Positions 11,122-21,546 of a stretch of 62,887 nt of DNA are shown here, in pieces (positions within the stretch are counted from its first letter, which is position 1; each line of letters starts with the position of its first letter). A program made the position numbers and the translations under genes. The notes under the pieces are model-generated. The model was given only the letters and a program-made list of their open reading frames with translations. It searched no databases and was not told the origin of the DNA. Source of the DNA: Trileptium ribeirensis (lineage: Eukaryota; Nematoda; Enoplea; Enoplida; Thoracostomopsidae). The DNA is taken from contig JASANE010012348.1 in NCBI GenBank assembly GCA_030248225.1, forward strand, positions 1 through 62,887, written 5' to 3'.

Positions 11122-12600
11122 TTAACAACAACAACAAATTTTATTAAGAATTTATGTGCCAGTCGTCGAGAGATAAGCGTAACGGGGGTTGCTCTGACCG
11201 TTAAGGCTAACATAGCGAGACCGAAACTGAGGCAATGGCTTACTAATCCTAATTACTGGTGCAAAACAATATGCATTAAAAATTTATATATATTCTTAAT
11301 AAAGTTTAAACAGAAAGGGAGCAAAATCTACACTTATATATATGAGTCATAGGTTTCTGTCGTTCTTAAGGGAATATTCAAAGCTTGCGTTTTTAACAAC
11401 GTTTCTAAATTTTTCGAAATTTCAGCTTTTGGCGGAGCGTCTACAGGCAGTTTGTTCCACTGGTTTATAGAAGGTAACGGATTTGTAGTCCGAAACTATG
11501 GTTTCAGCTATTGTTTTCGTAGCTTTGCCTCATCACTTCTGGTGATCGTAATAGTATTATGTTCCAAAAAAATTCATGAGTCGCGCTGTCTACTGCTTTA
11601 TGAAGGTATTTCAATGTCATTTCCAGATACATTTATTAAGCAGCATTTTTCAAGGGGTTCAAGACCTAAACGGCATAGCCTATCGTTTTGTAGGATTACC
11701 ATTTATTAAACCGGCTCTAGTAAAAAATTTCTGCGGCAGTAGTGTCATTGCACTTTTTCAATAGTATCGATTTCAGTTTACAAAACAAGTGACCACACGG
11801 AAGATGCATACTCAAGAATAAGCCTCACGAAACTGGTATATGCCCACAATAACGCTTCAATATTAGGCGTCTCGATACATCCAAATGTCATATTAGATAC
11901 ACGGAAGGCTTTGGAAACTTTACAAATTACAATGAGTGCTAAATTTGAGATTCTCTGAGCATAGTGATCTCCAAATCTTTACAGTGATTGCAAGATGGAA
12001 TAATTTAGGAATTCAAAAAATAGCTATGTATATCCAAGATGTAAAACTTGAAACTTTGGTGCTGATATTGAAAATTGCCATTCTCTTGACCAGATTTCAG
12101 TACAGTTAAGCGCCGTTTTGAAACTTAAGTTCCAAATAACTATTCTAACAAGAAATATATGCGTACAGTTTGACGTCATCCGCAAATAATTTACAGTTAA
12201 CGTTATTAAAGTTGCGAATTAACAGTATCGTTAATGTATGGTAAAAACAAAGTAGGACCTAGTACACTGCCTTGCGGAACTCCCAGATGAAACTGTATGG
12301 CAAGCAAACACCTGTATTCTTTATTTTGACACTAAACCTACTGTTGTAAAAAATTATGGATACGGCACAGTAGATAATTTGAATATGACCAGCACAAACC
12401 CAGCTTATTGATTATTTTCAAGAATGAAAAACAGTATCAAATGCCTTGGCAAAGTCAATATATACTACGTCAACAGCTGTTCCCCAATCATACTATGTAT
12501 GTACTCTAGTCCAGTTTATAGCACATGTAGAATGTGCCCAACTACGTCTACGGCAACTTGTTACCAATCCCTGCTCGCCGTCCATAGCGTTCCGTTAGCA
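11122..12600 (-). pseudogene. CR1/L2-like LINE, 3' half (right copy)
   Basis: Mirror of 2830-4286. The 3' (CAA)n tail is at 11122-11140 on the plus strand. RT blocks (GVPQGS-type region near 12270, FADD region near 12180) are recognisable but more broken than in the left arm. No frame longer than about 90 residues survives. It arose by duplication of the arm, not by a separate insertion. Confidence 0.78.
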
Positions 12601-14689
12601 TCCTAGTGTAACACGCCTTTCGAATGAGCATTGAGTACATGACTTATAGTACTATACTGTAGCGGAAAGTGTTTGATAGCGGGTGAATAATTCGAATGCG
12701 GGATATGGCTACGAATACGGATTGTTATCTTGCCGTATAATATATTGTGAGCTGTAAAATGGTCTTATTTGTGTAAAATCGCAGAATATCATAACGTACG
12801 AAATTCGAATTTGAATTCAATCGGTTCCGTGTTGTCCATTAAAACACTGATCCAACGCTTCAACTGTTGTACACTTTTGGAGAATCAGAAATACTGACTT
12901 AGACGTTTAAGCATACTGCTACGAATCGGCACTTCGTTGTATTGCGAATAAACAGTTATTACGGGTGAGTTGTTGGTGTCCTAGAAATAGCGTATTAAAA
13001 CCGTGTTGCTAAATCGCTGAGCTGTTACTGCAGTTGGGTCATTTCTGAAACAGCAAACACCTGGCTAGTCCAAACTGGGAGCAGGGCCCGGCATTTTCGG
13101 TTGCGCGCTAGTAAAACCGGGGTACCCCCCAAAAAAAATCGGGTACCTAATAATTCGGCTCAAAGCCCCCTGCTGAGATAAATAAACATCTAAACGCGAC
13201 AAAATCTGGCAAAAAAATTGGTCCCCCGGCAAAACCCGGCACACACAGGCCGGTGAGCCAAGACTTACCCCGGCTAAGGCCCCAGGCTATAATTTCCGAG
13301 GTTTGAACTTACCCGGAACGCTGACGATTATTTTTTCACCATTTCCCTCGTACGCCACAGACCGAACTCGTGCACCCAAGCCGTTAGCGTGTAATATTGT
13401 TTGGTGGCCAGAACTGTAATCAAATTATAAGCATAGTGTCTTATAGTTCATCCTGGAGGTCGGAGCGCCGCGTAAGCGCGGAACTACATTGCCACAGAAA
13501 AAAGAACAAGCTCCGACAAAAACCTTGGATCTCGCAGGTAAAAACGCAAAACCGCAATCAATAACTAAGGTTACCAGAAGTATGGTACCTAAGTAGCCAC
13601 TTGGAATTGAATAAATATGTAAAAAGAACATCAGCCGTCAATTCTATTCGCATAATTTTTATGCACAATATTCAGCCAAAAGCAGGAATAACAGAAACTG
13701 AATGTAATTCTTTACGCTTACTATGTAATCAAGTCTAAGAAACGGAACTACTGTTTTCCACACGACCAAACCATTAGAAAACTTTGGTTGGACTGAAAAG
13801 AATGAAAATAAACAAGCTGACTGTATGTTCATTTTGAAAGACGAACGTTGAATGCAATTTGACGTAACTTAACGAAGACAACAAAACAAATAAATAGAGA
13901 ACGCCGAAGGTAGGGAGGGGTATAATCAATGAAAATGTGAAAAAGCCGAAACAAAATGGGGAATTTTGTGTTTTTTTAATCACTGTAAAAATGGGTAACC
14001 TAAAGGGCGTAGCCAGAAAATCCGAACTGGGTGGGGGCCCAAAGATTTAAGGAGGGACACAAAATACGAACTAGAGAACAAATACTTACTAGAGGGGCAC
14101 TGTTAATTCGAACTGGGGGCTCGGCCCTCAGTGGGCCTCCCTTGGGGACTCTTCTGGTAGCCTTGTCGAGTCCGGCACAAAACATTATTGCAAATGTAAT
14201 AGCCCGACTAGCTTTGTAATTAACACTTATTTAATGTAAAATTATCCTAGGTGATGACAATCCGTTTAGTTGACAAGGAAGAAACGTGACGCAGCAAAAA
14301 TAACTGGATTAAACCCCAGTTTTCCATTTTATAGCAGAAAACTAAACATCGTTTTTGTTACCTATGTTAAGCTGAGAGCCCATTATATGCTACCATAGAC
14401 TTAAGACACACAGATATATGATTATCTTGATAACAAGAGGTACGCAACGGTAAAATTTGCAATTAGACAATATTAATTCGGAAACAACGTCAATGGAACA
14501 AATTGAAAATAAGCATCATCGGAGAAATCAAGATCGATGTTATAAAAGGTACCGTAGAGTTCGGAGAGTTTCAAGCTTGGTAGAATTCCGAACGAAAAAC
14601 GCGCTCACGAAGATCTTAAAGTGCTAAGTTGCCACCGTGGAGTCCTGCTTGGGGAAAAGGGAATACTATATTTAAAATTAAATTGACCA
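12601..14689. other. Non-coding GC-rich repeat zone, right arm
   Basis: Mirror of 723-2829. Runs of G or C occur at about 13080-13240 (CCCCCCAAAAAAAATCGGG, GGTCCCCCGGCAAAACCCGG). The three-fold CCCAGTTCG-type repeat is near 14000-14150. No supported gene. Confidence 0.6.
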
Positions 14690-15351
14690 ACGATTCCTCG
14701 ACAAAATGAACAATTTGTTTTAGAATGGCAAGGGGAAGGAGTATCATACGATAAAACTATCGAATGCATAGACGAACGAACTGAAAACAATCATGTCGGA
14801 CCTGCTTATGTTCGCACAACATTATTACGTTGTTGGATAAAATAAAATTACAAGCTAACCAGCTTAGAAATCAATTGTTTTCTACCAAAGTAATTGAAAT
14901 GGAACATGAAATTCAACTAAATGAGTCAACAGTTCGTTGTGCAAATTTGCCTGCTACCGTGGAGTCAGCAACAGCCACAAGCAGCTCAAGAGAGAATGTA
15001 GATGACAGCCGAAACACCAGAACAAATTCAAATAAAACGGGAAACTGCGGCTGGAGTCTGCATGGGTTCATAGCATCTGGATTTGTAAATACTACATCAC
15101 GAACATTACGGCTATTACAAACACAATTGCAACGTGCGGTAAGAGCGCCGTGTGAACAAACGATTTCGGAAGTTGATCTGGAAAATGCAGGCGCATAGGA
15201 TTTATTGCCGAATAGGATAATCGCAACGGCGTGGGGACATATATTGGATTTATAGGCAGCAAATCAAATGCAACCGGCGGAGGAGCTACGTCAATTTATT
15301 ACTAATGATATAGAGCCCGAAATTGGACTAATGACACGGTTATGTGATTAT
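14690..15351 (+). pseudogene. Coiled-coil gag-like ORF remnant (right copy)
   Basis: The frame 14830-15198 is open for 122 residues: a charged helical start (STKVIEMEHEIQLNES), a Ser/Thr/Asn-rich linker (ATATSSSRENVDDSRNTRT), then LRLLQTQLQRAVRAP. After the stop at 15196-15198, another open piece (AEELRQFITNDIEPEIGL) reads to 15351. There it is cut by the 3' end of the CR1-like LINE. This could be the gag of a BEL/Pao- or gypsy-type element, or a LINE ORF1. I see no zinc knuckle. Confidence 0.4.
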
Positions 15352-17980
15352 ACCTTACCTAACCTTAAGAGGGTTTAGAGGTGCTTGCCTTAGCGTGGCA
15401 AAAATCGCACCCCTCCCAAATTACGTTTGAACTTGTCCAAGTTCTATGAGAGCACAATCGTGCTGTGAAGTTGGTTCCACGGCTCGATGATCCGACAAGT
15501 GAAAAAATGGCTACGTACATTCGTACGCGCATACGGACGAAACAGCTTCATCTCGTGGCCTCGTAAGGCGCGATGTGGTCGGGAAAAATGGTTGTCAGGG
15601 TTGAGCACAGTCTGGCGGTTGGGGATTTTGTACGTATTAACCATATCGATGGTCTCCCGGCGGCATTTAAGAGTGGACACTTCGTGAACATCAACGTCGG
15701 GCGACAATCGGAGGCACCGGCGCTGGATTCTTTCGAGATCTCGATGCCGACATTATACTATGGAGGCCAAACAGCGGCAGCAAACTCGATCAATGGCCGC
15801 ACGAGACCCATGTACAGCGGTACGATGACAGCCGGGTCACGGGATGCCAAAGACCGACTCATCAGACCGATACGCCGATTGGACGTCGATACGATATAGT
15901 CGATATGTTTGTTGAAACGAAGGTTGTCCGCAATGGTGGCGCCAATACCGCGCACTGATGGGACTTGCTGGATGTTGCCTCCTGGTAATCGATATCTGAC
16001 CGGAAAGCGCTGCTGCTCTCGTATCCGAAGAAGGGGACACTTGGACGGTTTCAGGTCGAGGAGCCACGTGCGACACCAGGCAGCGACAGTGTCCAGATCA
16101 GCTTGTAGCATGGCGCAGTCTGACGAGCTACGGATCTCACGATACATTTTAATGTCGTTAACGAATAGGGCAACATCGGACATGATGTTATTGCAGACGT
16201 CGTTGACGAATAAAATGAAGCAGTTAGGCCCACTGATGGACCCTTCGGGATACCGCTGCGGACAGCACACCACTTCGTTTCAACTCCGTTCAGAACCACG
16301 CGTTGCCGCCGGTAGGTCAACCGTAGCAGATTGCCCCTAATTCCGCAAAATTCCATTTTTGTAAGCAGGCGTTGGAATGGCACTGAATCGAACACTTTGC
16401 GGAAATCTAAATAGATGACATCAATACCAGTGTCCGGTCGGTCATCATAGTGTTTGGTCCAGTCGTCCAAACATGACAAAAGGTTTGTCACCACAGAGCG
16501 TCCGGCTAGGCTGCTGTACTGACAATTTGCAATGACATTATAAGCCTTGAGGAACTCTAGAATCCGGTGCCACAATATTCGTCCAAGTATCTTGACGACA
16601 GTCGACGTCAGTGATATCGGTCGCAGCGCTTCACACAGTGTGGTGTTAGTAACCTTTGGTAGCGGCGTTATATTGGCATCCGTCCACGCCTGCGGTAGGC
16701 GGCCAGAGTCAACCGATCGTCGAAATAGAAGTAAAAGGGTAACGATAGCTGGTCAGCGCATCGCTTTAGGATAATACCATGGACGTTGTCAGGTCCTCGA
16801 GCCTTCCATGGATTCAGGCTGCGAAGTTGCTTGTTGACGTCATCAACAGTGAAGTCGACATCAACAATCGCGGACTCAAGCCAAACTCCGGAACGGGTAC
16901 TTCGCCCTGCGGCTCGTCCGTGAACACAGCAGAAAGGTGATCGTTGATGCGATTGGAAATGGCTTCTGGTTCAGTTAAGATCGTTCCGTCACTGTCACCG
17001 ATTCTTGTGATGATGTGGGCAGGCCGAATAAAGCGCTTGGCCTAGTGATAAAACGCTTTGACGCCTCGTTGCGTCTTTACGGCCTTCGCAAGCTTGAGTT
17101 CATGTCTGGAACGGGCTCTACGGAGCTCAGCAGAATGGTCATTGGCCGCTTGCTGATAGAAAGCGTGGTCAGCGGTGAGCTTATTCTTCCGGTACTTTGC
17201 AAACAATCGGGACTTAACACGTGCACTACGTTTAACCACCGACTTTGCTAGTGCGATTTGAACATTTGAAGAAGGGGACAAATCTCTCAACGGCTTTATC
17301 ATATATGACTATAAAAGCCAAGTAAGCATCAGCGGAGTTGACGCGGCCGAACGTTGAGGGTCAGTCTCTGTTAGCGAAAAATTGGCGCATTACTGTGACC
17401 TTCGCTCGGGCAAAATCACGGCCTGGCTGAACTGGAACCACCTCGGCAGACGCACGGTTTCTCGTCCAATCAAAAAGTATGTGAACGCCAGTGTCGTGAT
17501 TGGTGCGGGTGAACGCAGCTATGGAATGTATGTCAAATACCCGTTCAGGACAGTTGGACAGAACCAAATCAAGGATATTACTATAGCGGGTCGTAAAAAG
17601 AACGTGTTGCTCGAGCAAGCAATCATTGATGCAGTCAACAAAAGCAGATTCCAATGAATGTTTGGGGCAAGGGATGGGCCAGGTCAGCCCCGGGAAATTA
17701 AAGTCACCGCAGATAAGTACACCGACACCGACGCCGCCCACCTCGAGCATAGCGGCGCATATGTGGTCAAGAACAGCAAGTTCGGTAACTCCGAATGTGC
17801 CCATATAAATCCGAATAGTTGTAGGTCTATAAACGCAGCCTATAACTACCGCACGACAACGACCCGTGCAGTTTACAAACACAAATTCCGCACAATTTGC
17901 AGTTCTCAACCTCAACCAAATTCCGCCAACAAGTACCAGTTTGACCGTTGTCGTCTGAGCATTTGCTGGACGTAATTACT
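15352..17980 (-). pseudogene. CR1-like LINE: endonuclease and reverse transcriptase, decayed
   Basis: Reading on the minus strand, the order is as follows. First an endonuclease frame (17361-17915) with VLICGDFNFPGLTW and LDLVLSNCPERV. Next a linker frame (17042-17302). Then an RT frame (16051-16575) with VIYLDFRKVFDSVPFQRLL, and a second RT frame (15758-16273) with FILFVNDV, RTWLLDLKPSKC and LYMGLVRPLIEFAAAVWPP. Last is the C-terminal frame (15444-15707) with LKCRRETIDMVNTYKI, RGHEMKLF and FFTCRIIEPWN. At least three frameshifts separate them. The catalytic FADD box reads FVND (Asn codon at 16157-16159), so the enzyme would be inactive even in frame. The 3' end abuts the right arm of the inverted repeat. 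Confidence 0.88.
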
Positions 17981-17999
17981 ACGATACAAATGAATGCCA

Positions 18000-18640
18000 A
18001 TACCTAACTTTCATCTAGATCGTCCGATAGCAAATAAAATTGCCCGGAAGACCCAATAGCAGCAACAAATTGCTGCATTACAGCTACAATACCAGGAATT
18101 ACAGAGCCATTGGTTACAATGGGAGGAAGCATTTAAACCAAATGCGGCTACAATGACTACAAAGTCTACGAGTTTTCAGGCCAATCTCAATCAACGGCGC
18201 GAAATATATCTGTGCGAGTTGAACACCGCAGTCTGACAAGTCAAATTCTTAGCCAGAAGGACTACAGTGACACGAGAATTACTCTCGACGAAGTCGTTGA
18301 AAACTGAGCGAGAACAGGAACATAGGAGGTGGAACGAGTGTGCAAAGGAAATAATCCTTCACAAAAATGTATCAAATCAAATGGAACCACGTGCCGCTCT
18401 AGGATGTGAAAAACTATGTAGGTCAGTTGCATCAGCAACTACAGAAACACAAACTCCACGACAGCAACACAAAAGATATTCGACCTCGTGAGTTGTCTTT
18501 GCGGAATTGCCAAGTGCATCGCAAGATCGCTCACCTGGTGCGAACGACAACGATTTCCAACACCAATTCATGGTGAGAATCGAACAGCATTGCTGAACCG
18601 GCGTAAATATCGCTATTCTCAGAATATTGCTCCATAACGT
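18000..18640 (+). pseudogene. Gag-like coiled-coil ORF remnant beyond the CR1 element
   Basis: A mostly open plus-strand frame has QQQIAALQLQYQELQSHWL near 18055 and an open piece at 18267-18491. It is rich in Gln, Glu and Arg and contains a Thr/Ser-rich block (SVASATTETQTPRQQ). The style recalls the gag-like ORF in the adjoining arm, which also reads plus, so it may be another part of the same element displaced by the CR1 insertion. That link is inference; direct overlap is not visible. Confidence 0.35.
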
Positions 18641-19793
18641 TCGAACAGTATGTCGACGAATTATTCGTGAATACCAGTAACAACTATTGTATATCTATCT
18701 TTATGTTGTACGCGGGAGGAGATCCGCCTCCGCAATTCCAACCGAGATGGCGCCAAACGGCACGAAAAACGCGACAGGTTTGTAATTGCTACTGGGTAAC
18801 GAATTTAGTCTTCATCAGAATGTTATTGCGCGCATAGTAGCTAACTACAACAAACTAATCCTCTGAAATACCCTTTTGTCCGTTATTTATAGCTAGATCC
18901 CAAATTCGTCAGCAGTGAATCAATAAAACTTTAGCCCCAAAAATAAATCTTCCCAGTAGTATGATCAGAGAAAAGTCAATATCAAGTATCCAATAATCTT
19001 ATGTGTATACCGCTTAATGCGAATGTTTCTAAGATGTAGTAAACACAAATAATAAATAATAGTTAAAAGCACCCAAGAGTAACCAAAAGGTAATAAATGT
19101 CGGACATAACAGCAGACTCACAAGAGTAACCAATGGTTCGACAAAACTGATAACTAGTAAAAATATGCAAGAGTTTCCACAAGGAAAAATACATTCCACC
19201 GACAATCATGTTTTTGGAATAGGCCTTCACAAAATCCACAAAGCTGGATATGTTTTCCTAGATAAACTGTCTTAGCTTCACCAATTCAACAGAAAGACAA
19301 AGCCAACAAGAAGTATACTCGATACCAAGATCACGTACAGTTAAATGGTCTGACAACTCGCAGTGAACTGAGCTTGGGCTGATCTAAACTTAACTGAGCT
19401 GCGAGGATGCGTGCGGTTTATGTACATATTTTATGGCTATTCAAACTTTGAAAGTTAGTTTATAACTTGCTTTTAGTATCTGTAGTAGCACTTTCGTTAC
19501 AACTCCCTCATTTGCATAAATGATTCATCCTTTATAATTTGTTTCTGTTTATTATACTATTGTTTCAGTTATTATTTCGTGATGCAATTCTGACGGGATT
19601 TTTGATCTTCGAGGAGTAGCTAACAGTTGCTGCGCATGCTGCAAGATTACATCGTCTTTCGCGAAAACAGTTTCATTCATGATTTCATAGTTTATAATAT
19701 CTGTACGGAATTTGCTTATAGTAATCTCCGAGGCCTTAACTTGTTTCAGGCCGTAACAACAATGTTAATAGCCACTGTTCGTTTGTTATCATT
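18641..19793. other. Non-coding stretch upstream of the 2A-IMPACT locus
   Basis: AT-rich sequence with no frame worth calling. TGGCGCCAAACGG at 18748-18760 resembles the start of a tRNA-primed primer-binding site of LTR elements. No LTR ending in CA just before it was found repeated downstream, so the resemblance is weak. Confidence 0.4.
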
Positions 19794-19801
19794 TTAATAA
19801 A

Positions 19802-20383
19802 ATGTTACTTGCCTTGTGCAACAACCAATGGCTGGTCCTTGCCATTTTAATAATGTTCTACACTTACCCGACTCAGTCGAGTGGGTCACTCCGAAGTACA
19901 GAAGGGGATGCCCATACTGGTGAACCCGATTCTCGAGCACGTCAACTTTTTCCCATACTTCAGTCAGCTGCGCAACACTGGGCTGCTTACGGGTATCAAC
20001 CACGGCTATCCACAATTTGTTTCTCTGCCGCAGTGGCAATATGCGCATTCCTGGTTTTGGCAGAGTGGAACGATGATCTAGTTCCGCCACGTGGCAAGCA
20101 CAAAGGATTTCAGCGGTCAAAGGAAACAGAGCTAAGTTCAAGAAGAAGCCGACAAAGAAGAACAGTGTTGAATTTCCGTTTCTTTAGATTTTTTGTTGCA
20201 TTGATTATATTTTTTAAATACAACGGAAATGCGAAACACTGCTCTTTTTGGTCGCCCTCTATCAAACATTCTAGACCACGTTCAATGTTTTGCTTATTTA
20301 ATTTTGGCAAAAAGCATAAAGTAAAAACGTGTTTATTAACTCTAAAGGGGAGCATCTTTCGTCATTACGCTTACTCCTCCTGA
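19802..20383 (+). CDS. Unidentified ORF with hydrophobic N-terminus, upstream of the 2A-IMPACT ORF
   Basis: A 193-residue open frame starts with a signal-like hydrophobic stretch (LVLAILIMFY, residues 11-20). A second hydrophobic stretch lies near residues 75-85 and a third (FVALIIFF) near residue 130, followed by a basic, Cys-containing end. It overlaps the start of the 2A-IMPACT frame by 55 nt in another frame, so it could feed it by frameshift or splicing. An open frame of 115 residues also runs antisense (19794-20141), and I cannot tell which, if either, is expressed. No homology recognised. Confidence 0.3.
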   Translation: MLLALCNNQWLVLAILIMFYTYPTQSSGSLRSTEGDAHTGEPDSRARQLFPILQSAAQHWAAYGYQPRLSTICFSAAVAICAFLVLAEWNDDLVPPRGKHKGFQRSKETELSSRRSRQRRTVLNFRFFRFFVALIIFFKYNGNAKHCSFWSPSIKHSRPRSMFCLFNFGKKHKVKTCLLTLKGSIFRHYAYSS

Positions 20384-21012
20384 TGGCAGGAGATGTTGAA
20401 CCCAATCCGGGACCCGTAAATGTTTACGCTGAGTGGTTATGCAATGATTCTTCAGAAAAGCGGCTCCGTAGTGTTATGAAAACAGAATCCGGTACAAGTG
20501 TTTATTCCGGGCATACATTATCGGATAGAAAGAGTGTGTTTCAGGCGCATGCGGCGCGTGTGTTTTCTGTGTCGGATGTACATTCGGTGCTTGAATGTTT
20601 GAAGCAAGTGAAGAAAATTTCAATGGCTACGCATAATATTTTTGCTTTTACCGTCAGTTCTTCAGGAAAACTAAATTGTGATTTCGAAGACGACGGTGAG
20701 TTCGGGGCTGGCTCGCGTTTGCTCCGGATACTCCAATTGTCGAACTCTACAGATGTAGTTGTGATTGTGAGTAGGTGGTACGGAGGAGTACACTTAGGAC
20801 CAACCCGTTTCCGTCATATAACGTGTCTGGCGACCCGTATTTTGCAGGATTGCAATTTTTTGACCAATACCTGCTGTTCTGCAAAAAATAACACGTTCAT
20901 CGTACGTAAAAAGGAGAACACGAAAACATTGGATGTCCAAGCGTGTACATCTAACCGTAGAAATTGGCGCGAGACCGAAAAGGCGACGTTCGCTATAAAA
21001 GCGACTGATTAA
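20329..21012 (+). CDS. 2A-like peptide fused to an IMPACT/UPF0029 domain
   Basis: An open frame of 227 residues if read from the GTG at 20329; the first ATG codes residue 19, so the true start probably comes from upstream by splicing or frameshift. Residues 10-29 are a leucine-rich stretch ending in GDVEPNPGP, the full consensus of 2A-like ribosome-skipping peptides. The expected break lies between Gly28 and Pro29 (20410-20415). Residues 67-172 match the IMPACT N-terminal (YigZ/UPF0029) family: FQAHAARV, ATHNI (100-104), EDDGEFGAGSRLL (120-132) and VSRWYGGVHLGPTRF (147-161), the last in eukaryotic form. IMPACT proteins bind GCN1 and restrain GCN2 in animals, but this copy lacks the usual N-terminal RWD domain. 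A basic tail follows. The frame is unbroken while the neighbouring gag and pol are decayed. It may be a host gene captured by the retroelement, or a retrocopy; the domain call is firm, the role is not. Confidence 0.8.
   Translation: MFINSKGEHLSSLRLLLLMAGDVEPNPGPVNVYAEWLCNDSSEKRLRSVMKTESGTSVYSGHTLSDRKSVFQAHAARVFSVSDVHSVLECLKQVKKISMATHNIFAFTVSSSGKLNCDFEDDGEFGAGSRLLRILQLSNSTDVVVIVSRWYGGVHLGPTRFRHITCLATRILQDCNFLTNTCCSAKNNTFIVRKKENTKTLDVQACTSNRRNWRETEKATFAIKATD
20356..20415 (+). promoter_or_regulatory. 2A-like translational recoding motif 1
   Basis: Codes a hydrophobic lead (SSLRLLLLMA) plus GDVEPNPGP. It matches the D-V/I-E-x-N-P-G-P consensus at every position. In known cases the ribosome skips the Gly-Pro bond and releases the upstream peptide. 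Similar leucine-rich 2A sequences are known in animal non-LTR retrotransposons and in sea-urchin genes, where the upstream peptide can act as a signal sequence. Confidence 0.8.
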
Positions 21013-21181
21013 ACTGCAACGATTCAAACACAGTAAATAGATTTCACACGTGTTCCGTAGCGCGCGATGAACATATTTTTTCTCCCTCAATGCAAACAGT
21101 AAAGCACCTGCAGAAACACAATTTTTTACACGTGGAGCTCCTGCGCGCTCAGCCAATGTTTCACGTATTGGCCACAGGAGA

Positions 21182-21544
21182 GTGATCTGCGTTGTACTAG
21201 CTTCTGTTTTGATGGTTTTGGGTTATTTGTGCACTATGGTAGAAACCTCAGACCCAACGTCCGAGCACTCCATTTTGCAAAATAGATTTACGCGTTCAGA
21301 TTCGAGCCAAGTGTGTTCTGTTTTAAAAAATCAACGCCACGCAGGCAGTTTTGGAACACTTCTGATCATTGGGGGTATTGAACCTAATCCCGGACCCAAA
21401 AATTTCCCGGAGCTGGACAGCTTGGAGCGGGATGTTTTGACCAAAGCGCTCCAGTTGATTAATGAGGAAGATCTTGATTTTGTTATGCCCGGATCGAAGC
21501 GATTGATTATCGAACAACTGAGACAGCAGCCACCGGCGTGGTAA
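21182..21544 (+). CDS. Second ORF with 2A-like peptide, directly upstream of gag
   Basis: Open for 120 residues from a GTG; the frame is open further back to a TGA at 21068-21070, without an ATG. The N-terminus has a membrane-like segment (VVLASVLMVLGYL). A second hydrophobic stretch (GSFGTLLII) runs straight into GGIEPNPGP, with NPGP at 21386-21397. The 48 residues after it (ELDSLERDVLTKALQLINEE and onwards) are helical and acidic with no recognised domain. The stop codon (21542-21544) lies 2 nt before the gag ATG. The Asp of the 2A consensus is Gly here, which could weaken skipping. It looks like a leader protein of the retroelement, by position. Confidence 0.55.
   Translation: MICVVLASVLMVLGYLCTMVETSDPTSEHSILQNRFTRSDSSQVCSVLKNQRHAGSFGTLLIIGGIEPNPGPKNFPELDSLERDVLTKALQLINEEDLDFVMPGSKRLIIEQLRQQPPAW
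21362..21397 (+). promoter_or_regulatory. 2A-like motif 2 (variant, Asp replaced by Gly)
   Basis: Codes LIIGGIEPNPGP. The G-I-E-P-N-P-G-P end is intact, but the first consensus position, normally Asp, is Gly (codon GGT at 21374). Activity is uncertain for that reason. It shares the hydrophobic-lead design of motif 1, about 980 nt upstream. Confidence 0.6.
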
Positions 21545-21546
21545 AA

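Larger units (their letters stand above)
8737..15351. repeat. Right arm of the 6.6-kb inverted repeat
   Basis: This arm is the reverse complement of 86-6640. Its inner limit lies in the 3' UTR of the Jockey-like element, so the duplication is younger than that insertion. Its outer limit coincides with the 3' end of a CR1-like LINE at 15352. The left arm continues past its matching base 86 for at least 85 bases, and these are not seen to the right of 15351 or next to the far end of the LINE. Confidence 0.93.

Noticed and set aside
15909..16340. 143-residue plus-strand frame
   Set aside because: It is the shadow of the minus-strand CR1-like reverse transcriptase.
18748..18760. Primer-binding site of the gypsy element
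   Set aside because: Only 13 bases resemble a PBS, it lies almost 3 kb before gag, and no matching LTR pair is seen. Kept only as a note.
20329..21012. Bacterial contamination as the source of the YigZ-like domain
   Set aside because: The motif form (VSRWYGGVHLGP) is the eukaryotic IMPACT type, and the region is embedded in eukaryotic retroelement sequence.
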